Counted from the first letter of the stretch, positions 22,801 through 34,337 are shown. The stretch: 64,000 bases of DNA from Torreya grandis (GCA_037957365.1 JARHVA010008351.1:265001-329000), one strand, 5' to 3'. Notes: a model not told the origin generated them from the sequence alone. Numbers and translations: made by a program.

Positions 22801-25118
22801 TGTTGACGTTGTGGATTGCACCCTTAGAAAGAATGCTCATCTTCTTTCTTCTACGCGGCACAATGGAGACATTCCCCTTGGTGTGGTTTTGGCAAATTCG
22901 AGGAATGAATCTCTAGGTATGGGCTAGCTATCCATGATGCATCTTTGAGGTCCTTAGCTACTACTATTAATAATGGGGAGGTGAAGAGAGAGAAAGATAT
23001 AATAAAATTAGAACCTATCTAAAATGGTGATGCACCAAATGATCCGATCTACTCAGCTTATATCAACACTTTACACTAAAAGAGTGAAACAAACACTTCA
23101 TCTGAGCAAAAGACTAGACTGCATGGGCGCTTTACAAGGGGCTTAATGGAGATACAAAGAAAAAGAACCTACCATAGGTGCTGCAAAAGTACACTATCAG
23201 ATAATTGTTCTTTTGTCTCTATGCTCCAACTTGAGCACTTCCTGTTAACCTGCAAAAATGGTCTGGGATATACTAGATATGTTGGTGTTGATCTATGAAA
23301 GCATCAAGATGAAATGACTAAACACAAAGTCGATACACAAACATATTCATAAGTATAACACATCAGATGGAGGTAAAACACTTTATTTTGATTCAAAGGT
23401 AAAATTTGGCAGGGCATCGCCTTACACAAGTGAGAGATATGTTTTTCAAGCTGAGAGATTACAATATATAGCATTAAGAGAAAGACTATTGGTCCCTTCA
23501 AGAACAGGCGGCCCATACTGTATTGAACACCTAGGAAATAAGAATTTGCTCATGCTGGTGTCATCCTTTCATAAATGGCCTGAAAGAACCATGCTGTAGA
23601 TGTCACAAATATTGACTTTGCTGCTCAAACCGTATTAAATGTTACTGCTAAAGCATTGGTCGCTTTGTTTTTTGAAAGACAAGGTTGTCTCTCTGTGAAG
23701 CTTATGCAACTCTCTACTCATTATGCTAAACGAAGAAAATGGACCGCTTCATTGAATGCTTGCGCTCCCTTTGATGACTGCTTGGTGGAGACTATTTCAT
23801 CTGCAGCAATAACTTCTTCGCCGATGCTTCTTGTGCCACTTGGACTGCTCTATTCTTCCTGCGCTACTTCTTGGCTTTTCCTGGAAACTCGGCCCTCAGG
23901 GCTATTGTTTGTCTCCTCATGGCTCCTTTTCTAGTGGGTCGCTGAGTCTTCAAATTTCCTCGGACAAAACATCTGAAGGAAATTCGTCAGACACTTGTCC
24001 GAAGGAATTCTGCCTTCCTTCGAGCTTTACCATTTTCTTTCGATGATGCTTAGGCGTTTTGAAATTCTTTTGGACATCTTGTCCGAAAGAAATCTCCTTT
24101 AGCATTTTCTTCAATTGTTAACCTATTTCATGCGCGGGCCCGTCCTTAAACATTTGAAAATCAACGGTTATCTTATCACTGTAAAATTGACGTCCACAAG
24201 CCCGTCATCATTTGAAAACTAACGGCTATTTTGCTGCCTTGAATTTGACGTTTGCGCGCATGTCATCGGACATTTGAACCCTCAACGGCTAGTTCACCAT
24301 GTTAAAGTTGACATGCTCGGGCCTGTCATCACTTTAGTAATTCCTTCGACTTTTTGCAAAATGAACCTTCCTGAAGGGAAGGTGACCTTTCAGAAAAGAA
24401 GAGGGTCCTTTTTTGGCAGGCGAGAGCCCTCCGCAAGGGCACCTGTCTTTCGAGTTCCCCTATGTTTTGAATTTCTTTGAACAAAATGTCTGAAGGAATT
24501 CCTTTGGACATTTTGCCTAAAGGAAATGTGTCTTCAATGTCTTGGCCTTCTCGTTGTGAATTTCTTCAGACAAAAGTCCGAAGGAATTCCTTTGGGCATT
24601 TTGTTCGAAGGAATTTACCTTTAGTTTTTACATGGATTTTCTTCGGACGAAAAGTCTGAAGAAATCCTTGGTTTTGCCTTGTCACTTTTCCAAAGGAACT
24701 TCCCTTTTGGCTTTTGGCCTTGATCTCTTTCAAATGTGTTCTCTGCCCTGCGCAAGGGCATCTTGGGTCCAAAGTTGTCCTTTGGAGCTTTATGAATGGT
24801 CCCATTTGTCACTTGCCTACCCTCCGCAAGGGCACTTGACCTTCGGAGCTTTGTGAAAGAATTGCGTCTTTTTGAAACTGGCCCATTCCTTTGCCAAAAA
24901 GGTTTGTCCAAAGTAATTGCTTAAAGAAAAATAAGCTCTAGATCAATCTGAAAACCTACAGGACTCAGATCACTCAACTCTTTATAAGAACGGGCCTATT
25001 ACAAAGGGAAAAACCATAATTGCAGTAAGGTGAAGACATCAGAGATTGACTGCTTAGGATAGCAGGGAAAGAGAAGGGAGACTGATTTTTGGCCTATAGG
25101 TCCAAAATTTGGTCAACA
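22801..25118 (-). repeat. 3' LTR of the Tat-like element (2318 bp)
   Basis: It pairs with 31409-33721 and shares its first and last bases (tgt.gacg... and ...ggtcaaca on the plus strand). Its central part (24330-24850) is packed with cttcgga/tccgaag and ccgcaaggg half-palindromes, like those in the solo LTR at 13308. No convincing polypurine tract is visible beside it at 25119-25160. Confidence 0.92.
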
Positions 25119-25442
25119 TATTTGGCGATTCATAGGGGAAGCATGCCTGCTATGCTTAAAAAAATTGGTGGCTTACAAGTCTGTTGGGCACGGAGTCAAA
25201 ATACAGTCTGAAACGCTGACAATAACCTTGAAGAACTTAAGAATCAACACGAAGCTTTTACCTCAAAAGGGAAAGACACACACACAAGGCTTAAAAAGCT
25301 ACAAACATGCACAAAAGCACTTTGGGAAAATAGGGGAAAAAATAGAGAAAATATGTACATAACAAGAGAAGACTCAATGACAATGCTTAAGATATATCCC
25401 ATTAACTGGGATATTTAGTTCCCCGCCATCCAATCTGGAGAG
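25119..25442 (-). other. Non-coding 3' internal region of the Tat-like element
   Basis: About 320 bases between the integrase end and the 3' LTR. No further domain is seen. The bases next to the LTR on the sense strand (ccctatgaatcgccaaata) are not purine-rich, so the plus-strand primer site is either unusual or mutated. Confidence 0.55.
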
Positions 25443-26606
25443 TTAGAATGCGTTATGTTGCGTGCACTGAGTGATGATATATGGGCCACTCCATAAGGCG
25501 TCAAACTTCGTGTGTTTTTTAGGTTTAGTTTGGTCCTCATCCCATTTTAAGACAATGTCGCCTTCTAAAAAGCCTTTTGATGAGGATTTCTTATCAAAAT
25601 GCTTCTTTGTTAGCTGCTGACGATTGGTCATGGAAACCATGGCTTGGTCTCTTGTCTCCTAAAGCTTCATTAATTCACAAAGCCTAACCTCCATGCTGTT
25701 GCTCTCTTCCAATTGCAGCTGGTGGGCAAGTTCCAAGTCTGGAAATTCAAGCGAAATAAGAAGTCTAGCTTCCCTCCCATACATAAGTGTGTATGGTGAA
25801 TTACCAAGTGCTCTTTTTGGAGTAACCCTGTCTATCCACAGGGCTATTTTCAACTTGGTGTGCCAAGTTCTTTGATTTTTCTCCATTGTCCTAATGATTA
25901 TGATCAAATTCTTATTGGTGGACTCAACCAACGCATTTCCTTATAAATAGTATTTGGAAGAAGTACTAAGGTAGATGTCGTATCTTAACGCCCACTTGCT
26001 TGTTTTGGTTCCCAAGAGAGCCAATGCGTTATCTGAGATGATGGTAGCTGGGACTCCAAATCTTGTCACCAGGCCTTCATAAAAGTCTAGGACTGCACTT
26101 TCATTGGCTTCCTTCAAAGCAACAGCTTCTACCCATATCATGAAGTAATCGGTAGCAATCAAGACCCACTTGTGGTTAACACTGGAAGGAGGGTTGATCA
26201 TTCCTATGAAGTCTAGGCCCCATTGCATGAACGACTGTTCTACTTGAATATGTTGCAGAGACATTGCAGCCAACCTTTGCTTTCCATCAAAGAGAACACA
26301 TTTTTGGCACTTTCGTATCCAGGCATGAGTATCTCTGAATAAAGTGGGCCAAAAGTAACCAGCCCTCATAATCCTTGCAGCTGTAGGCTTAGGAGCAAAG
26401 TGACTACCAGCTGGTCCATCATGAAATTTAGATAATACCTTATTGACCTGATTTGAGTCTATGCATCTCAAAAGTACTCCTGAAAAATCCTTTCTAAACA
26501 ACACACCATCAACTAGGACATAAGGAAGCGACTGGACCCTGAAATACCTCCTCTTAGTCCTATCAAGACCTTGTAGGCACTCACCAGTGAGAAGGAAATG
26601 AGTCAT
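25443..26606 (-). pseudogene. Integrase of the Tat-like element
   Basis: Integrase joins element cDNA to host DNA. Sense order starts at 26606. The HHCC zinc module is at KFHDGPAGSHF and WIRKCQKC (about 26430-26290). The first catalytic Asp is in WGLDFIGM, the second in IISDNALAL, and the Glu in MVESTNKN at the start of the 25931 frame. The D-D-E triad is therefore present. A stop splits it at about 25941 (frames 25941-26606, 25659-25931, 25443-25640). The C-terminal segment (DALWSGPYIITQ) is the GPY/F module. There is no chromodomain, so targeting by histone marks is not expected. Confidence 0.88.
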
Positions 26607-26615
26607 GTCTTGTGC

Positions 26616-27086
26616 TTAGTCCTTTATGATTGTAGGTTCTTTTGCTGCAGCTTCATCATGGAGTAGCAAAATGCTTTCTTTTTGTTGTTTAAGGTCTATA
26701 GCGAGATGTTCACACAGCCCTCTTCCCCTTACCAGCTTGGTGGTTTTGATATCCACATAGTATTCCATTACCTTGGTGATCCATCCTGCCCTCTTTTCAT
26801 TTAAATCACAACTAATCAAGAAATCCTTGACACTAGGATGTGGCACCATGATATGAACCTTGTTGTTTGACAACATATGTCTGAATTTCTTCAAGCTTCT
26901 TGTAACTACAAGTGCTTGCTTTTCAACATATGTGTACCTGATTTCAAAACCTTCTAGACCTTGGTTAAAGAATGCAAGAGGTTGTTCAAGGTTTTTTTCA
27001 TTTGCTTGAGTGAGCATGGTGGAGATTACCTCTTCATTTCTGAAGGTGTAAAGGGTGAAATCCTTGAAGAAGTCAGGACTGATCAA
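26616..27086 (-). pseudogene. Gypsy-type RNase H of the Tat-like element
   Basis: This domain normally degrades the RNA strand of the RNA-DNA hybrid. The fold is recognisable from DFTLYTFRNEEVISTMLTQ, LAFFNQGLEGFEIRYTYVEK and VPHPSVKDFLI. The first block normally carries a catalytic Asp, and here it reads FTLYTF without one. The Tat-type connection to integrase follows (REWxxxLxxYD-like KVMEYYVDIKTTK). Loss of gypsy RNase H residues in elements that gained a second RNase H is known for the clade. Confidence 0.75.
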
Positions 27087-27095
27087 GGTGGGACC

Positions 27096-28247
27096 CTAGG
27101 CAATAGCTTGCTTAATCCCTTCAAAACTATCTTTCTTTTGTGTTGTCCATGCAAAATTCTCATCCTTCTTCAGCATGGAAGTTAGTGGCCTGATTATCTC
27201 GACAAAATTAGGGATAAATCTTCTAATAAAATTTATTCTGCCAAAGAAGCTTTGCAGACCTTTCTTGTGTTTAGACAAGGACAACGCTAGGATGACACGT
27301 ACTCTTTTTGGATCAATGGTCAAGCCCCTTTTTGAAACAACATGACCAAGGAGTTTGCCTTCATGGACAGTGAACACATATTTCTTTGGGTTGAGAGAGA
27401 TACCAAACTCTCTACACCTCTCAAAGATTTGTCTCAGGTGTTTCAGATGTTGTCCTGCATCCTTAGAGAAAATTGTCATGTCGTCAAGATAGACCAATAC
27501 AATATTATTTATCAAACCCTGGAAAATCATGTCCATGGCTTACTGAAAGGTAGTTCCAGCATTTGACAGTCCAAATGGCATCTTCCTGTAAGCAAAATTT
27601 TTCCACTTGGTAGTGAAGGTTGTCTTGTACTGATCGCAGTCTTGCACTGAAATTTGATTGTACCCTGAATACCCATCCAGGAGGGAGACACGTTCACTTC
27701 CTGTCACCATTTGAAGGATCTGCTCCATAGTTGGGAGGGGATAGTGATCTTTTAATGATACTCTATTGAGGTCTCTAAAATTGGCACACAGTCTGATCTC
27801 CCCATTCTTCTTCCTAACAGGGACTAGATTAGCCAGCCAAGAAAAATATTTGATAGGAAAAATGATTATGGACTCAATCAACTTGGTGAGTTCCTTCCAC
27901 ATGAGAGGCTCAATCTTCAGATTGATAGGCCTTTGTTTTTGTTTGATGGGTTTGGTGCCTTCCTCTAGCTCAATGGTGTGTTGGGCCAAGCTTGGGTCAA
28001 AACCCTTCAAGTCACTATACTCCCAAGCAAAAACATCGGCAAACTCTTGGCATAGCAAAATGAAAGAATTCCTTTCATCATTTGTACATACCTTCCCAAG
28101 TGCAAGCAGCGTGTTCTTGAATATTTTGACTGTTTCATAATTTTCTTTCCTGATTATGATGCTTGCTTTGCCATTTTTTAGTTGGTCATCCTCATTGAAG
28201 ATGCTTTCGAGAGTGACCAAATCCTTGGGAAGTTTGTTGTTCTTCAA
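27096..28247 (-). pseudogene. Reverse transcriptase of the Tat-like element
   Basis: The domain copies element RNA into DNA. Fingers and palm motifs follow in order: FADVFAWEYSDLKG, WLANLVPVRKKNGEIRLCANF, RDLNRVSLKDHYPLP, SLLDGYSGYNQI, KMPFGLSNAGTTFQ, then the catalytic VLVYLDDM and PKKYVF. One stop, between TTFQ and AMDM (27537-27539), separates two otherwise open frames. The Asp in SLLDGYSGYNQI and the YLDD box are kept, so only a single stop blocks this domain. Confidence 0.9.
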
Positions 28248-28286
28248 TTAAACAATTTGGCCATCGTATTGTTGCTACAGCCTGGA

Positions 28287-28845
28287 TTAATTTCTAGAAG
28301 CAAACTTAGCCTCCTCTTGCAATAAGAGTGCTATCTGTTGATCACTATCAAACACTTGCCAATTGGTGAGGTTATCAGGTATAGAGGGTCTTATTACCAC
28401 TCTTAAATGACGTGAACTGCTATCCCGACCTATTTCTTTGGGAATGTAAAACTGAGCACCAATTGTTGCTAGTCTGTATGCCTGCTTATTTTGTTCTCTT
28501 GGAATGGAAACAATGTTGAAAGCAAGAAAAATCTCTACTAGTTCCCACACCTTGTGTTTGTAAGACTTAAGCAAGGAATTCTTGGTCAAGTTTCAGCCTC
28601 TCACCTGGTTCGCAATTAACTTGCTATCTCCAAAAACCTGCAATTCTTTTATTCCTCTTTTCCTTGCCCACTCTAAACCATGAATGAGAGACTCATATTT
28701 TGTAACATTGCAAGTGCAGGAGAATTGGAACCTGCAAGTTGAGAAGTATCTCTCCTTTGAGGGTGAAATTAACACTACTCCATCACCAGCTCCCAATTTG
28801 CTTCTTGAGCCATCGAAGAAGAGTTGCCATAAACCCGTCTTGGTT
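28287..28845 (-). pseudogene. Archaeal-type RNase H (aRNH) upstream of reverse transcriptase
   Basis: In sense order the first strand WQLFFDGSRSKLGAGDGVV reads from about 28843. It continues LISPSKE, YESLIHGLEWARKRGIKEL and QVFGDSKLIANQV, then after a stop at 28590-28592 FNIVSIPREQNKQ and AYRLATIGAQF. These are the five blocks of the second RNase H of Tat elements. Asp in FFDGS and GDSK are kept. The motif-2 Glu is Lys (TKYE, not AEYE), and the final Asp of the usual ADALA is Tyr (AYRLA), so it is dead. Its place between protease and reverse transcriptase is unexpected. A frameshift joins it to the preceding frame near 28790. Confidence 0.82.
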
Positions 28846-29145
28846 TGCCTTCATCAAATTTGGCACGAAAGTACCTTCTTCATGCATGCAATAAATTCCA
28901 AGACCTGCCTCTTCAACGAACTTGTATGGGTCATGTTCAAAATTGTCACTTCCCCATTCATCTAAGAGCAGGTCAGCAACTCCTTCAAGGGAAGAGGGTG
29001 GAGATTGGTCTATTTGGAATTCTTCTTCATCAATGATGGCGTAGCAGATGTTTGCCGCCTTGAGTGAGTATGGCTCTAGATGATCTCTATGGATGGGCTC
29101 TGACTCAATCTTCACTTTAGTTCCATATTTGATTCTAAAAACCAT
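28846..29145 (-). pseudogene. Linker between protease and aRNH in the Tat-like element
   Basis: An open, acidic segment (SPPSSLEGVADLLLDEWGSD) of about 100 residues between the protease and the aRNH core. I recognise no domain. The open frame continues through the first aRNH strand in the wrong frame. Comparable acidic linkers lie between protease and polymerase in related elements. Confidence 0.5.
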
Positions 29146-29149
29146 GTAA

Positions 29150-29768
29150 GATCAGTTTGCTGCTAAATACCTGTCTATTTTAGACGTGAAGTACCTGGAT
29201 AAGCAGAGAGCAAAGTAAGGGGGAACATTTGCCACTACCACATCATGGGGAATGGAGAAGGTTGGACAAATGTGAAGCATTAGATTCAAGCCTCTTACCA
29301 CTCCTAATGTTTTAGCTGGTGATCCATCTAATTACAGGACTCCCTTGGTCATTTTCTCATATTTGAGTCCCAGCTTATCCGCTATGCATTTGGGCATCAC
29401 TAAGGTGCTTGCTCCACTGTCAATATGCAATTGTGAACCAAGAAATCTCCGATGACTAAGGATAGATAGAAATGATGAACCTTTTCATCCTTCTTTGCTT
29501 GACCTGCCATGGAAGGGTGCCCATTCATAATCAACACATTATCGGCCTTTGCTGGGATAGCTTGTTCATTCAGCGTGTGTGCATGCAATTCCTTTTGGAG
29601 TATATACTTTTGTCTCTGCATTGCTAAGGAATCCCACAATGAGATATTCATGTGCAACTTCCTCATCTGGGCCACCACATTGATCTGAGGGTTGCTCCCT
29701 TTTGAATTTTCTTTGGGGGCATTTACAACCTGAGGTGCAAGCTGAGGAACTGAGGGTGCAACCAACAA
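29150..29768 (-). pseudogene. Aspartic protease region of the Tat-like element
   Basis: The catalytic triplet reads LHIDSGASTLV in sense at about 29430-29400 (DSGAS at 29421-29407), followed by MPKCIADKLGLKYEKM. It is out of frame with the upstream 29768-29400 frame that ends in 'LTVEQAP', so a frameshift has broken the polyprotein. The preceding part carries the strand HHFYLSLVIGDFLVHNCI. Retropepsins of this type cut the Gag-Pol polyprotein. Confidence 0.75.
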
Positions 29769-29834
29769 CTTGTAATTTGGAAACTTCTAGTTCACTTGTG
29801 ATGAAAAGGATGATGTGGATGCTTGAGTAGCTGT

Positions 29835-31252
29835 CTATGCTTCCTCCATAGCTCTCTTTTTGGACCTAGTATTGGCCACAACACGATCACCCTGGTTATT
29901 CATACTCCCCACATAATTGACTGCATAGAATTCTCCTTCCAGGTGATTCATGAGGGTTGAATCAGACTGAGCCTGTCTATTGTCTATCCCAAGTTGTATT
30001 GACGCCTCAAAACTTGGGAATTGGGTTGTTTGATTGTCTTGTATATTCATATATTGATTTGACAACTCATTAGTATAAGCAACTTGTTTTTGACCATACC
30101 CCAGGGGTGGGCAATTAAGCTGTTCTTGTACCATATTATTTTGAGTGAGAACAAGAGCTTTGGACGATGAAGGGCCATTTGGATTATAACCTTGATATGG
30201 TCTGGCTTGATTAATCTGACCCTGTCCTTGGTTATAATTTTGGAAAGGCGGTCTATTCATTTGTCCGAACTGTTGGTATCCCTGGTTCGGCCGATAGCTT
30301 TGAGCTTGTTGCCTCTTGAGAGCCACTAATTCATTGGTTACACTTTGTAACAAGCTCTTAACTTTATGGAGGTCGTTTGGCGAGGTAGCAGTCAACTTTT
30401 CTACACCAGGAAAGAGAGCTAAGGTGGGTGCAACAATCTGAATCGGGGGTGGTAATTCGGGAAAGAATGACATATGAGGTCTAGGGGCTATTTTTCCTGC
30501 TTGCACTAGACAATTTTTTACAACTATGGCTATTCATAGGTAGTGGGTAACACTTGTCCTCCCATGGACTGTATCATGACAATAATTTTGCTGTTTAAAG
30601 CTTTTAACTAGTAAAGGAAAGCATAGCTTGGGGTCAGCCTCACTAAAATGGGGATTCTATCCCAAATCTTTTGGAACCTGGTATTAAAATCTTGCATAAA
30701 TTCATGTGGAGCTCTCTTCATGGTGGTCAATTGCTTAGCAAGAGAGAGATGGTCACTCTTCTCCCCGAATCTATTTGTCAAGAGGGTGCCTAATTCATTC
30801 CACGAGCCAACTTAATTCATAGGCAAGGTCCCATCCCAGTCCAAAACTTTACCCTTAAAAGACAACGCCAATAACTTGATGGCTATGTTCTCTTCGGTGA
30901 CATTATGAATGTTACAAAGGTTGGCTATTTTTTTGATATGCTCAATAGCAATAATAGGCCCCTCTCCATTAAAAGGAGGAACACTCTTAAGGGTTGTCCT
31001 TGGGATTGGGTCGTATTGCAAAAGGTTTAGAGGGCTTTGACCATGGAAGGATACAAAAAGTAAAGCCATGGCGATGACAGGGTTCAACGGGGGTCTTCTC
31101 GTGTAACTGTATTTTATGGCAGGTCTGGGAAAATGATTCACTGTATAGGGATGAATTCTTGCAAACCTTAGCCATCTTGTTGCGTTTAAGGGCAGCTCAA
31201 CGAATTCGAAAGGGACACCCTTGACAGAAGATCTTATGGTGACCTTAGGCAT
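29835..31252 (-). pseudogene. Gag of the Tat-like element
   Basis: Gag forms the particle that houses reverse transcription. From ATG 31252 the N-terminal half reads through PFNGEGPIIAIEHIKKIANL to a stop near 30812. The core helical blocks continue (WNELGTLLTNRFGEKSDHLSL, KRAPHEFMQDFNTRFQKIW). A Gln/Asn/Pro-rich C-terminal tail (30506-29835: QGYQQFGQMNRPPFQNYNQG) follows, ending with basic RSKKRAMEEA. No CCHC zinc knuckle is seen, which is common in Tat-type elements. Several stops break it at 30500-30620 and 30810. Confidence 0.8.
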
Positions 31253-31408
31253 GGGATGTTAGGATGATCTCTAACCAGAGATTGAGTTCTTAAAAATGGA
31301 GTCGCCAGATGCTGGGTTAGTTTGCTCACCCTTGCGATAATGAGGCCAGCACCAATCCTGGAACTTCTAAGAGCATGAAGAAATAGTCCCACCGAGTGTG
31401 TCAAAAAC
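31253..31408 (-). other. Tat-like 5' leader next to the 5' LTR
   Basis: This is where the primer binding site should be. The sense strand reads gtttttgacacactcggtggg directly after the LTR. That has no more than loose similarity to plant tRNA 3' ends, so the primer tRNA cannot be named. Confidence 0.6.
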
Positions 31409-33721
31409 TGTGGACGCTGTGGATTGCACCCTTAGAAAGAATGCTCAGCTTCTTTCTTCCACGCGACACAATGGAGACATTCGCCTTGTTGTGGGCTTGG
31501 CAAATTTGAGAAATGAATCTCTAGATATGGGCTAGCTGTCCATGATGCATCTTTGAGGTCCTTAGCTACTACTGTTAATAATGGGGGTGGTGAAAAGAGA
31601 GAAAGATATAACAAAAGCAGAACCTATCTAAAACGGTGATGCATCAAATAATCTGATCTACTCAGCGTATATCAACACTTCACATCAAAAGAGTGAAACG
31701 GATACTTCATTTGAGCAAAATACCAGACTGCATGGGTGCTTTACAAGGGGCTTAATGGAGATACAAAGAAAAAGAACCTAAAATAGGTGCTGCAGAAACA
31801 CACTGTCAGATAATTGCTCTTCTGTCTCTATGCTCCAACTTGGGCACTCCCTGTTAACTTGCAGAAATGGTTTGGGATATACTAGATATGATGGTGTCGA
31901 TCTATGAAAGCATCAAGATGAAATGACTAAACACAAAGTCGATACACAGACATATTCAAAAGTATACACATCAGATGGAGGTAAAACACTTTCTTTTGAT
32001 TCAAAGGTAAAATTTGGCAGGGCTTCACCTTACACAAGTGAGATGCTTTTCAAGCTGAGAGGTTACAATATATAACATTAAGAGAAAGACTATTGGTCCC
32101 TTCAAGAACAGGGGGCCCATATTGTATTGAACACCTATGAAAGAGGAATTCACTCATGATGGTGTCATCCTTCCATAAATGCCCTAAAAGAACCATGTTG
32201 TAGATGTCATAGGGATTGACTTTGCTACTCAAACCGTATTAAATGTTCCTGCTAAAGCATGGGTCACTTTGTTTTCTGAAAGACAAGGCTGCCTCTCTGT
32301 GAAGCTTATGCAATTGTCTGCTCATTAATGCTAAATGAAGAAAAATGGGCCGATCTATTGAATGCTTGTGCTCCCTTTGACGACTGCTTGGTGGAGACTA
32401 TTTCATCTGTAGCAATAACTTCTCCTGCCGACGCTTCTTGTGCCACCTGGACTGCTTTATTCTTCTTGCGCTACTTCTTGTCTTTTTCTGGCAACTCGGC
32501 CCTCGGGGCTATTGTTTATCTCCACCTGGCTCCTTTCCTAGCAGGTCGCTGAGTCTTCAAATTTCCTCAGACAAAACATCCAAAGGAAATCCATTGGACA
32601 CTTGTTCGAAGGAATTCTGCATTTGAGCTTTACCATCTGCTTTCGATGATACTTAGGTATTCTAGAATTCTTTCAGACATCTTGTCTGAAAGGAATCTCC
32701 TTTAGCCTTTTCTTCAACTGTTAACCCATTTCATGCGCGGGCCCGTCCTTAAACATTTGAAAATCAATGGCTATCTTATCACTGTAAAATTGACGTCCAT
32801 AAGCCCGTCACCATTTGAAAACTAACGACTCTTTTTTTTCCTTGAATTTGACGTTCGCACGCACGTCACCAGACGTTTGAACCCTCAACGGCTAGTTCAC
32901 CATGTTAAAGTTGACGTGCTCGGGCCCGTCATCACTTTAGTAATTCCTTCGGATTTTTGAAAAATGAACCTTCCCGAAGGGAAGGTGACCTTTCAAAAAA
33001 GAAGAGGGTCCTTTTTTGGCAGCCAAGAGCCCTCCGCAAGGGCACCTGCCTTTCGGGTTCCTTGGTCTTTCAAATTCCTTCGGACAAAATGTCTGAAGGA
33101 ATTCCTTTAGACATTTTGCTCGAAGGAAATGTGTCTTCAATGTCTCGGCCTTCTCTTTGTGAATTTCTTCAGACAAAAGTCTGAAGGAATTCCTTTGGGA
33201 ATTTTGTTCGAAGGAATTTACCTTTAGTTTTTACATGGATTTTCTTCGGACAAAAAGTTCCAAGAAATCCTTGGTTTTGCCTTGTCACTTTTTCAAAGGA
33301 ACTTCCCTTTTGGCTTTTGGCCTTGATCTCTTTCAAATGTGTTCTCTGCCCTGCGCAAGGGCATCTTGGGTCCAAAGTTGTCCTTCAAAGATTTATGAAT
33401 GGTCCCATTTGTCACCTGCCTGCCCTCCGCAAGGGCACTTGACCTTCGGAGCTTTGTGAAAGACTTGCGTCTCTTTGAAACTGGCCCATTCCTTTGCCAA
33501 AAATGCTTGTCTAAGGTAATTGCTCAAAGCGAAATAAGCCCCAGATCAACCTGAAAACCCATAGGACTCAGATCATTCAGATCTTTATAGGAACAGGCCT
33601 ATTATAAAGGGAAAAACCACAATTGCAGTAAGGTGAAGACATCAAAGACTGACTACTTAGAACAGCAGGGAAAGAAAAGGGAGACCGATTTTTGGCCTGC
33701 AGGACCAAAATTTGGTCAACA
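31409..33721 (-). repeat. 5' LTR of the Tat-like element (2313 bp)
   Basis: It pairs with 22801-25118. By eye about 47 differences occur in the first 480 bases, and roughly 30 in a 500-base stretch of the middle. It carries the same palindrome-rich central part at 32930-33440. It ends ggtcaaca at 33721, directly followed by the target duplication aaaat. Confidence 0.92.
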
Positions 33722-34336
33722 AAAATATGCAATGACTTTGGCTTTTGGGAGAGCTTCATACAAAAGTCCCATTTGAGCTTAGTAGTGGAGAAAATCAGAG
33801 GCTTTTGAGAGAAATAATATAACATTCAAAAGGTTCACGTTTGGAGCAGAGATTCAGGGAAACATTTGCACAAATTCTAGAGGGTTTGATTTGCTTTTTG
33901 CAGCCATTCATTTGCAGCAAGAGGGCAGTCTATGTAGAGGGTTGATTTTGACCCAAAATTCACCAAAAAAATACTAGGAGGCGCCAAAATTTGTTTATCC
34001 TAGCCACAACGAATTTCAGTAAAAAGGCATCATATTGGGTGTGAATTGAACTTCTATGTGCTATGCTTTTTTTGCTGCAATTCATATCAGCCATTGTAAT
34101 ACTTCTATATTTTTCCAAGTATGCTTGTATTCAGTTTTTTTTTGAAGTTGATCAATAAAGTATTATAGTGAGGAGCTGCATTTCATCTTGTTACGGTATT
34201 TCATTCTGTATCTTGCATTTAATTTCAATATTTGCAAAAAAAAAAAAAACAGAAAAACCCTTAAAAACACAAAAAATTGCAAGAACAAATAAATCAAAAA
34301 CAAACACCGACAGTTGGGGTTAGATGAGTTCTTACA
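33722..34336 (+). repeat. Chromovirus 5' LTR, right part
   Basis: It continues the 5' LTR after the Tat-like element and matches 41294-41911 of the 3' LTR. It contains a likely polyadenylation signal, gatcaataaagt at about 34149, and an A-rich run at 34237-34249. It ends in gttcttaca. Confidence 0.93.
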
Positions 34337-34337
34337 T

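Larger units (their letters stand above)
22801..33721 (-). mobile_element. Tat-like Ty3/gypsy retrotransposon with two RNase H domains
   Basis: Two direct repeats (22801-25118 and 31409-33721), both TG...CA bounded, flank a minus-strand gag-pol. The flanks gaaat (22796-22800) and aaaat (33722-33726) are a 5 bp target duplication with one mismatch. In sense order the domains are gag (31252-29835), protease (29768 to about 29150), an archaeal-type RNase H (about 28840-28300), reverse transcriptase (28247-27096), gypsy RNase H (27086-26616) and integrase (26606-25443). The long LTRs and the second RNase H place it with the plant Tat clade, where the extra RNase H is normally described downstream of the reverse transcriptase. 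There is no chromodomain. All frames are interrupted, so it is inactive. Confidence 0.9.

Noticed and set aside
31409..33721. Separate solo LTR independent of 22801-25118
   Set aside because: The two copies are collinear, share termini and flank one minus-strand gag-pol. Outer flanks form a 5 bp duplication and the empty site exists at 41293/41294, so they are an LTR pair.
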